Below are positions 1-6,955 of a stretch of 64,000 bases of DNA, one piece after another. A program made the position numbers and the translations under genes. The notes under the pieces are model-generated. The model saw only the letters and a program-made list of their open reading frames with translations, ran no database searches and was not told the DNA's origin. Source of the DNA: Polaromonas sp. (GTDB lineage: Bacteria > Pseudomonadota > Gammaproteobacteria > Burkholderiales > Burkholderiaceae_C); assembly GCA_013297865.1 (NCBI GenBank), contig JAAFIP010000006.1, positions 62,001 through 126,000 of the forward strand. Reading direction: 5' to 3'. Numbering within the stretch: the stretch's first letter is position 1; each line of letters opens with the position of its first letter.

Positions 1-2
1 CC

Positions 3-1097
3 AACCGCGTGCAGGAGCAGATGAAGGGCCTGGGCAGCAACATCATGCTGGTGTTGCCCGGGGGTGTGACCACCGGCGGCGTGCGCCTGGGCGCACAGAC
101 TGGCCAGGCGCTGACCGAAGAAGACGCGCTGGCCATTGCCAAAGACGTGCCCGAAGTGCAGATTGCCGCGCCCAGTATGCGCACTGGCGCACAGGTGGTG
201 GCGGGCAACACCAACTGGAACACCTCGGTGCTGGGCACCACCAACGACTACCTGGAAGGTCGCGAGTGGCTGCTGGTGAGTGGGCGCAATTTTGAAGCTG
301 CCGAAATGCAGGGCTCGGCCAAAGTGGCCATCATCGGTCAGACCGTAGCGCAGCAATTGTTTGGCGACGCCGACCCGCTGGACCAGGTGATCCGGGTCAA
401 AAAAATCCCGGTCACCATCATTGGCATGTTGGAGAAAAAAGGGCAAAACTCCCTGGGCCAGGACCAGGACGACACCCTGATCGTGCCCATCAGCACCTAC
501 CGCAACCGCATCCAGGGCGGCACAGGTGGCAAGCTCAAGCGTGTTGGCGTGATCAATGTGAAGGTCAAAGAAGGCCAGAGCATGAAGGCCGCCGAAGACA
601 ACATCAAAGACCTGCTGCGCCAGCGCCTGAAGGTGCAGAACGGCGCGGAAGACCCGTTCAACATCCGCAACCTGACCGAGATTTTGCAGGCGCAGGAGGC
701 CTCCAGCCGCATCATGACCTTGCTGCTGGCCGCCGTGGCAGGCATCAGCCTGATCATTGGCGGCATCGGCATCATGAACATCATGCTGGTGAGCGTGACC
801 GAGCGCACCCGCGAGATTGGCCTGCGCATGGCCGTGGGCGCGCGCGGCAAAGACATCCTCGCGCAGTTTTTGATTGAAGCTGTTACGCTCAGTTTGATCG
901 GCGGGGCCATTGGCGTGCTGATCGGCGCAGTAGCCACCTGGGCGGTGGGCCAGTTTGCGGGCTGGCAGGTCAGCATGACGGCGGCTTCCATCTTTCTGGC
1001 CACGATCTTTTCAGCCGTGGTGGGCGTATTTTTCGGGTTCTACCCCGCGCGCAGGGCGTCCAAGCTGCTGCCGATCCAGGCGCTGCGCTACGAATAG
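3..1097 (+). CDS. MacB-type ABC transporter permease, C-terminal part (5' end outside window)
   Basis: Inner-membrane permease of the MacB/FtsX type, which works with a MacA-like periplasmic adaptor and a dedicated ATPase to export peptides, macrolides or lipoproteins. The frame is open to the first base, and the first residues (NRVQEQMKGLG) lie inside the family's periplasmic MacB_PCD domain, so the true start is upstream. That domain covers about the first 230 residues. The last 120 residues hold three hydrophobic segments, with the FtsX-type stretch GIGIMNIMLVSVTERTREIG before segment two, and end in YPARRASKLLPIQALRYE, typical of MacB C termini. The ATPase is not visible. A dispersed repeat starts two bases after the stop. 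Family assignment is firm; the substrate is unknown. Confidence 0.9.
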   Translation, partial: NRVQEQMKGLGSNIMLVLPGGVTTGGVRLGAQTGQALTEEDALAIAKDVPEVQIAAPSMRTGAQVVAGNTNWNTSVLGTTNDYLEGREWLLVSGRNFEAAEMQGSAKVAIIGQTVAQQLFGDADPLDQVIRVKKIPVTIIGMLEKKGQNSLGQDQDDTLIVPISTYRNRIQGGTGGKLKRVGVINVKVKEGQSMKAAEDNIKDLLRQRLKVQNGAEDPFNIRNLTEILQAQEASSRIMTLLLAAVAGISLIIGGIGIMNIMLVSVTERTREIGLRMAVGARGKDILAQFLIEAVTLSLIGGAIGVLIGAVATWAVGQFAGWQVSMTAASIFLATIFSAVVGVFFGFYPARRASKLLPIQALRYE

Positions 1098-1098
1098 C

Positions 1099-1138
1099 AT
1101 AGCTGCTCCCGCGATATTCTATTGGGCGGATGGCCTGA
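1099..1138 (+). repeat. Dispersed repeat, copy 1
   Basis: First of eight copies of a roughly 38-bp element whose core reads AGCTGCTCCCGCGATATTCT followed by ATTGG and a GGCC-rich end. It begins just after the macB stop codon. AATAG and CTATT near the ends of the core can pair, as can the GGCCT and AGGCC ends. Most copies lie directly 3' of genes. Confidence 0.85.
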
Positions 1139-1189
1139 AAGCCCTTGAATTCTGCTGCCAATGAGGCTGCAATGCCACAATTATTGTAG

Positions 1190-1297
1190 GGTCTTTATTT
1201 GATCTCGTCACGTTCGCCAATCGGCAAACGACTAAGCCTGTGAGAGCAGCACACAGTGTGGTGCTCCACAACTGACATTTCTTTTTAAGGACCCATC
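1190..1297 (+). promoter_or_regulatory. Conserved 5' leader of DUF4148 gene 1
   Basis: This upstream segment is closely matched by 3510-3617 ahead of the second DUF4148 gene. The two share GGTCTTTATT, a CGTCACGTT block, CGGCAAACGACTAAGCCTGT and the AAGGA ribosome site. An imperfect hairpin forms at 1211-1230 (CGTTCGCC pairing with GGCAAACG). I could not settle the promoter boxes. Conservation outside the coding region points to a shared control element or to duplication of the whole transcription unit. Confidence 0.6.
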
Positions 1298-1615
1298 ATG
1301 AAATCTTCTTTTGCAACCGTTTTGGTCATCACCGCAGCTCTGAGCGCCTTTTCCACCATCGCACAAGCCGGTGACAGTGACTTCACTGCCAACCCTCAGG
1401 TCATCAGCTCCAGCACGCTGACCCGCGACGCTGTCCGCGCTGAGTACCTCACTGCAAAACAGAACGGCACGCTCGCTGCACAAAACGACCGCAACTACGC
1501 TCCATCCAGTGTACTGGCAGCAGATTTTTCGCAAGCCAGCAAGTCACGTGCTGAAGTGATTGGTGAGCTGACCATGGCACACATGTCTCCTACACACGCT
1601 GACCGCGCGCTGTAA
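1298..1615 (+). CDS. DUF4148 domain-containing exported protein (copy 1)
   Basis: Small secreted protein of 105 residues, a usual size for DUF4148 proteins, which are common in Burkholderiales and have no agreed function. A Sec signal peptide covers about residues 1-24, with a likely cut after AQA. The mature part carries STLTRDAVRAEYLTAKQNGT and a second SRAEVIGELTMA motif. The ATG is preceded by AAGGACCC, a good ribosome site. It is almost identical to the gene at 3618 up to NDRNYA and then diverges. The two copies flank an AraC gene and a lipoprotein that carries related motifs. A strong stem-loop follows the stop. Confidence 0.85.
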   Translation: MKSSFATVLVITAALSAFSTIAQAGDSDFTANPQVISSSTLTRDAVRAEYLTAKQNGTLAAQNDRNYAPSSVLAADFSQASKSRAEVIGELTMAHMSPTHADRAL

Positions 1616-1668
1616 GACTTGATGCAGAGCGTCATGCGCAATCCGCTGCGACAGTTCATTTTCTGTGC

Positions 1669-1699
1669 TTTGTCAGACCGCCTGAAGCGGTTTGACAAA
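1669..1699 (+). terminator. Stem-loop 3' of DUF4148 gene 1
   Basis: TTTGTCAGACCGC pairs over 13 positions, including one G-T pair, with GCGGTTTGACAAA across a CTGAA loop. No T-run follows, so it may be a transcript-stabilising or rho-assisted end rather than a classic intrinsic terminator. It overlaps a possible TTG start for the next gene, which favours the later ATG there. Confidence 0.6.
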
Positions 1700-1808
1700 C
1701 GCAGTGATCAATTTGCACGCGTCGTTTGCGCAGGATCCCGCAGCACATACCTCTTCCAACACCTTTCATCAGCGCGTAAACCATCTCACACCACGTCGTC
1801 GTGCAGCC

Positions 1809-2693
1809 ATGATTTACTCGCCAAAATCAACTGTAGAAGGACTGGAGTCTTATGGCAGGTCTTTCGCCAAAGCCGGCGGAAGCGAAGTCGATAGACTGGT
1901 GCGCAATCGAAATACTGATTCGATCAGTCTGGCTACGTATGCATCCCCACCCTACAATTTGAACGTGCCTGGTCTGCAGATACCACGACTTTGCCTGAAC
2001 CTCACGGCAGCGCAGGTTTGTGGAGGATTCAGGGGAGACACACCCAAGCGTTTTGACACAAAACGGTATTCGCTTTTTCTTACGCCTGCTGGAGCAGAAG
2101 CACACTGGCGCAAAGAGGCTTGGAGCCGACACTTGAATATCTACTTTGCCCCGTCAATTTTTGCGGGTGAAGATGAAAATACTCTGACTCTGGATTGTGA
2201 TACCCCCGTGTTTAACCTGCAGGTGCAAGGCACACGGTACATTGCTGATCTGCTGGTAGCAGAGTTGGAGCGTCCCGATGCCTTGTCGGTTGAAGCGACC
2301 GACAGTCTGGCGAGGCTGCTTCTCATGAAAATTGCGAGACGACGGCACGGATCAGTCAGATCAAGGCCATCATTTTCACAAGAAAAGCTCAACCGTCTAC
2401 GCGACTATGTCGTCGGAAATTTGGATAAACGCATTTTGGTGGCCGATCTGGCAAAGGTAGCGGGCATGACGCCCAACCATTTTGCCCACGTTTTCAGCGA
2501 ACATATGGGTCAACCACCCCACCAATTCGTATTGAAATTGCGTCTGCAAAAGGCAATGCACATGCTGCAGCAATCGACGTCAAGCCTGATTGATATCGCT
2601 TTGGTGTGCGGGTTTTCCAGTCAACAGCACTTGACGCAGACCATGCGCCTCCATACAGGAACTACACCTAATCGCTATAGAGCAAAGAGGTAG
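1809..2693 (+). CDS. AraC family transcriptional regulator
   Basis: DNA-binding regulator of 294 residues. The N-terminal 190 residues show no domain I can name. The C-terminal 100 form an AraC double helix-turn-helix, with ILVADLAKVAGMTPNHFAHV as helix-turn-helix one and the family signature ending in IDIALVCGFSSQQHLTQTM. An upstream in-frame TTG at 1692 would add 39 residues, but it lies inside a stem-loop, so the ATG at 1809 is preferred even though its ribosome site is weak. It sits between the DUF4148 gene and a convergent lipoprotein gene. Base composition is less GC-rich than in the surrounding core genes. Its target is unknown; the neighbouring DUF4148 genes are one guess. Confidence 0.8.
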   Translation: MIYSPKSTVEGLESYGRSFAKAGGSEVDRLVRNRNTDSISLATYASPPYNLNVPGLQIPRLCLNLTAAQVCGGFRGDTPKRFDTKRYSLFLTPAGAEAHWRKEAWSRHLNIYFAPSIFAGEDENTLTLDCDTPVFNLQVQGTRYIADLLVAELERPDALSVEATDSLARLLLMKIARRRHGSVRSRPSFSQEKLNRLRDYVVGNLDKRILVADLAKVAGMTPNHFAHVFSEHMGQPPHQFVLKLRLQKAMHMLQQSTSSLIDIALVCGFSSQQHLTQTMRLHTGTTPNRYRAKR

Positions 2694-2798
2694 TGGAGGG
2701 CACCGTGCTGGCTGCACCTCCAGTGCTTGCAGCTGCACACAATGAAACCTGTCCAGATTTGAGCTGCCAGGTCCATTTTCAGAGGGCATGGCCCATGC

Positions 2799-3239
2799 TC
2801 ATCCGCCACGCATCTGATTGTTGAGCATCCAGGCATTCATCCGCGTATCAAATCTGTGGGTGCGTGCGAATTGCATCGTCTCCTCGCGCACCTGTTCACG
2901 TGTGAGTGTGCTCATGTCGCGCGGTACGCCGTTCAGTGATCTCCACTGGCTGCTGCGCTCATCCCATACGTTGTAACGCAAGAAAACGTCACGCATCGCC
3001 ATCACTTCGGCAAAAGTCTTTGAACCGGTATCCATCTTGGACCCACTCATCGGAAGCCATGCTCGCTCGTTTTCGTCGTAACGGTGGGTTTTGAGATATT
3101 CATCCCGGTCCATCTGCACTTTCGCAACGGTATTTCCAGATGAAGCTGCTTGGTTTCCATTGGTTTGAGCGCAACCGACACTTAGGGCTGCAACAACAAG
3201 CAAGGCCAAGGCGCAGGGGGTTAATTTGGAATAGTTCAA
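2799..3239 (-). CDS. Hypothetical lipoprotein with three repeat units
   Basis: A 146-residue predicted lipoprotein: signal peptide with lipobox LSVGC near residue 23, then a low-complexity linker. The mature part shows three copies of a unit about 37 residues apart: DRDEYLKTHRYDENERAW, MRDVFLRYNVWDERSSQW and ETMQFARTHRFDTRMNAW. Each is an amphipathic stretch ending in a conserved Trp. The third copy is preceded by STLTREQVREE, which resembles STLTRDAVRAE of the DUF4148 proteins on both sides, so the three genes look related in origin. No enzyme motif is visible. AAGGACACC precedes the start. It runs opposite to its neighbours. Confidence 0.7.
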   Translation of the reverse strand: MNYSKLTPCALALLVVAALSVGCAQTNGNQAASSGNTVAKVQMDRDEYLKTHRYDENERAWLPMSGSKMDTGSKTFAEVMAMRDVFLRYNVWDERSSQWRSLNGVPRDMSTLTREQVREETMQFARTHRFDTRMNAWMLNNQMRGG

Positions 3240-3617
3240 TTTGGTGTCCTTTTAAGCATAAGTGAGATTCATCGATTGCTGTCACATAAAGAATTGCAGA
3301 TCACTAAAACTCTGTATTTCCTGCATGACTGATGAATTAGGCTTGAAAGTTTCGCGCCTATCTTTCAAAAAACTGCGCTGATGAATCGAATCCTCTGCAC
3401 AGGAATTTGTCATTTGATCGTTTTGCACTGTTCAATACGAGCAGCTCCTGTGCTCCGCTTGAATTCAGGTTTTTGGTCGAAATTCAAAAATAACCATAAG
3501 AGTGAAGCGGTCTTTATTCAACCCCGTCACGTTTGGCTTTCGGCAAACGACTAAGCCTGTGAGAGCAGCACATAGTGTGGTGTTCTTAACTCTTCTACCC
3601 ATTTTTAAGGAATCATC
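3240..3617. other. Intergenic region between lipoprotein and DUF4148 gene 2
   Basis: No gene is supported here. The left 270 bases hold the upstream region of the minus-strand lipoprotein and are AT-rich. From 3510 the sequence follows the leader of DUF4148 gene 1. A hairpin at 3530-3549 (CGTTTG with CAAACG) corresponds to the one at 1211-1230, although the bases inside differ between the two copies. Confidence 0.6.
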
Positions 3618-3926
3618 ATGAAATCTTCTTTTGCAACTGTTCTGGTCATCACCGCAGCTCTGAGCGCCTTTTCCACCATCGCACAAGCCGGCGACAGCGA
3701 CTTCACCGCCAACCCTCAGGTCATCAGCTCCAGCACGCTAACCCGCGACGCGGTCCGTGCTGAGTACCTCGCTGCAAAGCAAAACGGCACGCTGGCTGCC
3801 AGCAATGACCGCAACTACGCATCGCATGTGGCCGATCATTCGCAGGTTGGTAAAACCCGCACGGAAGTGATCAGCGAGCTCATGATGGCCAAGTCTTTTG
3901 TGACGGATCTTGGTCGCGCCAACTAA
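3618..3926 (+). CDS. DUF4148 domain-containing exported protein (copy 2)
   Basis: Paralogue of the gene at 1298, 102 residues, with an identical signal peptide and an almost identical first 70 residues (STLTRDAVRAEYLAAKQNGT). The C-terminal 30 residues differ (TRTEVISELMMAKSFVTDLG), but the R-x-EV-x-x-EL motif is kept. Start ATG after TTTTTAAGGAATC. Its leader is also duplicated, so the unit was copied with its control region. A hairpin lies 3' of it, followed by a sigma factor gene on the same strand. Probably a periplasmic or secreted protein of unknown role. Confidence 0.85.
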   Translation: MKSSFATVLVITAALSAFSTIAQAGDSDFTANPQVISSSTLTRDAVRAEYLAAKQNGTLAASNDRNYASHVADHSQVGKTRTEVISELMMAKSFVTDLGRAN

Positions 3927-3971
3927 TCCGCCGTGTTGTGCCCAATGCGCTACTTGCGATTGCAGCTTTTG

Positions 3972-4011
3972 CCTTGCCCTATCGAGTTTCCAGACGACTC
4001 GATAGGCAAGG
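3972..4011 (+). terminator. Stem-loop 3' of DUF4148 gene 2
   Basis: CCTTGCCCTATCGAGT pairs with ACTCGATAGGCAAGG, with a single bulged base and a 9-base loop. No T-run follows on the plus strand. It separates the DUF4148 gene from the sigma factor gene and is probably a transcript end. Confidence 0.55.
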
Positions 4012-4089
4012 ACAATTCATGGATGCTGCGCGAAAAATCTTAACTACAAAAAGCTTGTAATGTGCAATGTTGGCACTTAAGATGCTGGA

Positions 4090-4704
4090 ATGAAAAATTC
4101 AACTCTACAAGACGAAGACTTATACGCAACACCCACTTTGGACGACCAATTGCCCTTATTGCGCCAAAGATTGATGCGACAAGCGCGCGCTGTGGTCTAT
4201 GACTCGGCACTTGCTGAAGATTTGGTGCAGGAAACCTTGCTGGCCGTATTTGAACAGGCGTCAGATCGCAAGGGGCAAGCCAGTCTCAGTACCTGGGCTA
4301 TAGCCATTCTCAAAAACAAGGTTGCCGATTGGTATCGGTCTCCCAACAGAAAGAGATTTGTGCAGCAAGCTGAAGAGCAGGGCGATGAAGAATTGGGCGA
4401 GGGTGTTGAGGCACTCTTTGATGCGAGCGGGCATTATGTACAGCAAGTGCCCAGCTGGCAGCAACCGCAAAATCACATGGAGCAAAAACAGATGTTTGCA
4501 ATTATCGAGCAATGTGCTGAAAGACTGCCCAAACAGACCAGCCGTGTATTCATGATGCGTGAATGGCTGGGGTTTGAGACTGCAGAAATTTGCAGCCGGC
4601 TCAGTATCAGCGCTGATAACTGTCGCATGATCCTGCATCGCGCTCGCATGGGCATGCGCGAGTGCATGCAGCTCAATTGGATGGGGCAAAAGGCGGCATC
4701 ATGA
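4090..4704 (+). CDS. RNA polymerase ECF sigma factor
   Basis: A sigma-70 family factor of 204 residues, the size of ECF sigma factors, which direct RNA polymerase to stress-response promoters. Region 2 is seen around residues 25-85 (LAEDLVQETLLAVFEQ, then STWAIAILKNKVADWYR). An acidic linker follows, and region 4 lies around 140-195 (SRVFMMREWLGFETAEICSR followed by LSISADNCRMILHRAR). The stop overlaps the start of a zinc-finger anti-sigma gene by four bases, the usual paired layout. Such factors are normally held by the partner and released by a signal. The regulon is not visible here; the adjacent DUF4148 genes are candidates only by position. Confidence 0.9.
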   Translation: MKNSTLQDEDLYATPTLDDQLPLLRQRLMRQARAVVYDSALAEDLVQETLLAVFEQASDRKGQASLSTWAIAILKNKVADWYRSPNRKRFVQQAEEQGDEELGEGVEALFDASGHYVQQVPSWQQPQNHMEQKQMFAIIEQCAERLPKQTSRVFMMREWLGFETAEICSRLSISADNCRMILHRARMGMRECMQLNWMGQKAAS

Positions 4705-4946
4705 GTATCACTTATTCATGCAAGCAGGTAGCGGTGCTTTTATCTCAGGCTCAAGACGAACCGCTGGGCATGCTCGATCAAGCTAAGCTTAAATTCCATC
4801 TTTCCATCTGTGGCAACTGCAGGAATGTGGAGCAACAGATGACGCAAATGAAGGAATTGATGCACATGTCTTTTGCATTCGATGACTCATTGCCGGACAA
4901 GCCAGACAAGCAGCAAAGTGCGAAGCCAGCTGCACCTGATTCTTGA
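4701..4946 (+). CDS. Zinc-finger anti-sigma factor (ZAS/zf-HC2 type)
   Basis: An 81-residue soluble protein. FHLSICGNCRN around residues 33-43 gives the H-x3-C-x2-C zinc signature of ZAS anti-sigma factors, with an upstream Cys (YSCKQV) completing the set. There is no transmembrane segment, so it would sense cytoplasmic signals or act through another partner. The ATG overlaps the sigma stop (ATGA), which implies translational coupling. A longer frame starting at 4662 would run into the sigma gene and is not preferred. By family it should bind and inhibit the sigma factor encoded just upstream. Confidence 0.85.
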   Translation: MSITYSCKQVAVLLSQAQDEPLGMLDQAKLKFHLSICGNCRNVEQQMTQMKELMHMSFAFDDSLPDKPDKQQSAKPAAPDS

Positions 4947-4967
4947 CACATACAGGAATTAGAGCCG

Positions 4968-6179
4968 TCAGCGCCCAGCCAGCAGCTTTTGATCGCCCAG
5001 CCTGCGTGCAAACACTACCAGTGCAATGACCGACACCACCAGTGGCACGGCCACCATGGCCATCCACTCTGCAGCCAGCACCGGCTCTGCGCGCAGCACC
5101 TTGGACAAGACAGCATACTGACCGTTGACAGGCACCCACACATCCCACCAGGGGGGCTGGGCCTGGCGCAGCAGGCTGATAAGAGGCAATACGCCCACCA
5201 GGGATACACCCATCGACAGCGAGCTTTGCGCCTCTTTAGCGGTTTTTCCGGTGGCGCCAAACACCAGCAGCACGGCAGGCACCATCAGCGAAAACGGCAC
5301 CAGAACGGCCATGAAGCCGGCAAACTCGCGCGCACCAAAGCTCACAGGCAGGCCCAGTTTGCCCAGCGGAATGGCGTACAGCGCCAAGCCAAAACCGATC
5401 AGCGAGGTGGTGACTGCCAGCAGGTTGATGCCACTGACCGCCAGCCATTTGCCCAGCGCCAGCTCGCCGGTGGTGACGGGTGTGGTCAGCAGCGGCTCCA
5501 GCGTCTGGCGCTCGCGCTCGCCAGCTGTCACGTCCAGCGCGGCGGCAATGGCCCCCATCAGGCCGGCAAACAGCGCATAGAAACTCATCATCTTCAGCAG
5601 GCCCGAGCTGCGCTGCTCGGCGGTGGCGATATCGAGCTCGTCCAGCTTGATCGGGTGCGCCACACTGGGCGCTATGCCGCGCAGGATCAGGCGCTCGCTG
5701 CCGACCATGCTGGCGTAGGTCTGCAGCTCTTTTTGCAGACGCATCACAATCGGGCGTGAGCGCTCGCGGCTGGACTCGGTAACCAGGGTGATGCGGGCGG
5801 GGCGGCCTTGTGCCAGGGCCTGCGCAAAATCGCTCTCGATCACCAGGGCGGTATCCAGATCACCGTTTTTGACGCGCGCTTCATGGTTGGCGGGATTGGC
5901 GTCAATCTTGATGCCGCGCCGCTCCAGGTAGCGCACCAGGTCTGGGGCGGCGGCGGCATTGACGATGGATGCCGTGGTCTTTTCCATGCGCTCATCGATC
6001 GACTGGGTGATGACATAGAGCAGGCCGACCACGATAGGCCCGGAAATGGCGACCGAAAAGAAGGCCCAGAAAATGCTCTTGCGGTCACGCAGCAAATCAG
6101 TTAGCTCCTTGCGCGTGACGATGGCAAAGCGCTGCAGAGAAAATGAGCGCATGGCGCTGAAAAAGGAGGCCCCACTCAT
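4968..6179 (-). CDS. natB: ABC-2 type permease (NatB-like)
   Basis: Membrane subunit of a NatAB-type ABC-2 transporter, 403 residues. One N-terminal membrane segment (FWAFFSVAISGPIVVGLLYV) is followed by a large extracytoplasmic region to about residue 170. Then come five or six membrane segments, starting after SSGLLKMMSFYALFAGLMGA. TAGERERQTLEPLLTTPVT is the typical ABC-2 cytoplasmic loop. The start chosen, MSGASFF, overlaps the ATPase stop as ATGA; longer frames run through the ATPase gene. Bacillus NatAB extrudes sodium, but many relatives export other substrates, so the name marks the family and not the cargo. Confidence 0.85.
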   Translation of the reverse strand: MSGASFFSAMRSFSLQRFAIVTRKELTDLLRDRKSIFWAFFSVAISGPIVVGLLYVITQSIDERMEKTTASIVNAAAAPDLVRYLERRGIKIDANPANHEARVKNGDLDTALVIESDFAQALAQGRPARITLVTESSRERSRPIVMRLQKELQTYASMVGSERLILRGIAPSVAHPIKLDELDIATAEQRSSGLLKMMSFYALFAGLMGAIAAALDVTAGERERQTLEPLLTTPVTTGELALGKWLAVSGINLLAVTTSLIGFGLALYAIPLGKLGLPVSFGAREFAGFMAVLVPFSLMVPAVLLVFGATGKTAKEAQSSLSMGVSLVGVLPLISLLRQAQPPWWDVWVPVNGQYAVLSKVLRAEPVLAAEWMAMVAVPLVVSVIALVVFARRLGDQKLLAGR

Positions 6180-6955
6180 GCCAGCAGCCCTTCGTCGCTG
6201 CCGATGATGCGCACAAAAGCGTCTTCCAGGCTGTCCAGCCCGGTGCTGCTGAGGATCTCGCGCGGGGTTCCCGCAAAGGCGACACGCCCCTTGGCGATGA
6301 TGATGACGCGGTCGCACAGCGCGGCCACCTCCTGCATGATGTGGGACGAAAACAGCACGCACTTGCCTTGCGCCTTGAGCCCGCGGATCAGCTCGCGCAT
6401 GCCGCGCGTGGACATGACATCCAGGCCGTTGGTGGGCTCGTCGAGCATGATGGTCTGCGGGTTGTGGATCAGTGCCCGGGCAATGGCGACTTTCATGCGC
6501 TCGCCCTGTGAGTAGCCCTGGGTGGGGCGGTCGGCCAGCTCGGCCAGGCCCAGCTCGTGGATCAGCTGCTCGGCGCGTGCGTGGGCAGCCTCAGGCTGCA
6601 TGCCCTGCAGCTTGGAGAAATACAGCAGGTTCTCGCGTGCCGACAGCCGCCAGTACAGGCCTTTGGCATCGCCCAGCACGCCCAGAGTGCGGCGGATCGC
6701 GTGCGCCTGGGTTGCCAGATCGGCGCCGTCAATCAGCGCCTGGCCTGCATCGGGCGTAAGCAGGGTGGACAGCATGCGCAGCGTGGTGGTTTTGCCTGCG
6801 CCGTTGGGGCCGAGCAAAGCAGTGATCTCGCCATCGCGCGCATCAAAGCTCACCTGGTCTACCGCAGTGAGTTGGTGGCTGCTGGAGCGCCAGCTGAGCA
6901 GGGATTTTTTCTGCTTGACAAGAAAGTGTTTGCTCAGTCCCTTGACCTCAATCAT
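6176..6955 (-). CDS. natA: ABC transporter ATP-binding protein (NatA-like)
   Basis: ATPase of 259 residues partnering the permease downstream. Walker A is GPNGAGKTTT near residue 50, the ABC signature is YSQGERMKVA near 150, Walker B is TIMLDEP, and the switch His lies in LFSSHIMQEV. The 5' stop-start overlap with the lipoprotein peptidase gene and the 3' overlap with the permease gene (both ATGA) place the three in one translationally coupled operon on the minus strand. All catalytic motifs look intact. Confidence 0.92.
   Translation of the reverse strand: MIEVKGLSKHFLVKQKKSLLSWRSSSHQLTAVDQVSFDARDGEITALLGPNGAGKTTTLRMLSTLLTPDAGQALIDGADLATQAHAIRRTLGVLGDAKGLYWRLSARENLLYFSKLQGMQPEAAHARAEQLIHELGLAELADRPTQGYSQGERMKVAIARALIHNPQTIMLDEPTNGLDVMSTRGMRELIRGLKAQGKCVLFSSHIMQEVAALCDRVIIIAKGRVAFAGTPREILSSTGLDSLEDAFVRIIGSDEGLLA

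Noticed and set aside
1692-1808. TTG-started N-terminal extension of the first AraC gene
   Set aside because: It overlaps a 13-pair stem-loop that ends the previous transcript and shows no family similarity; the ATG at 1809 is more likely.
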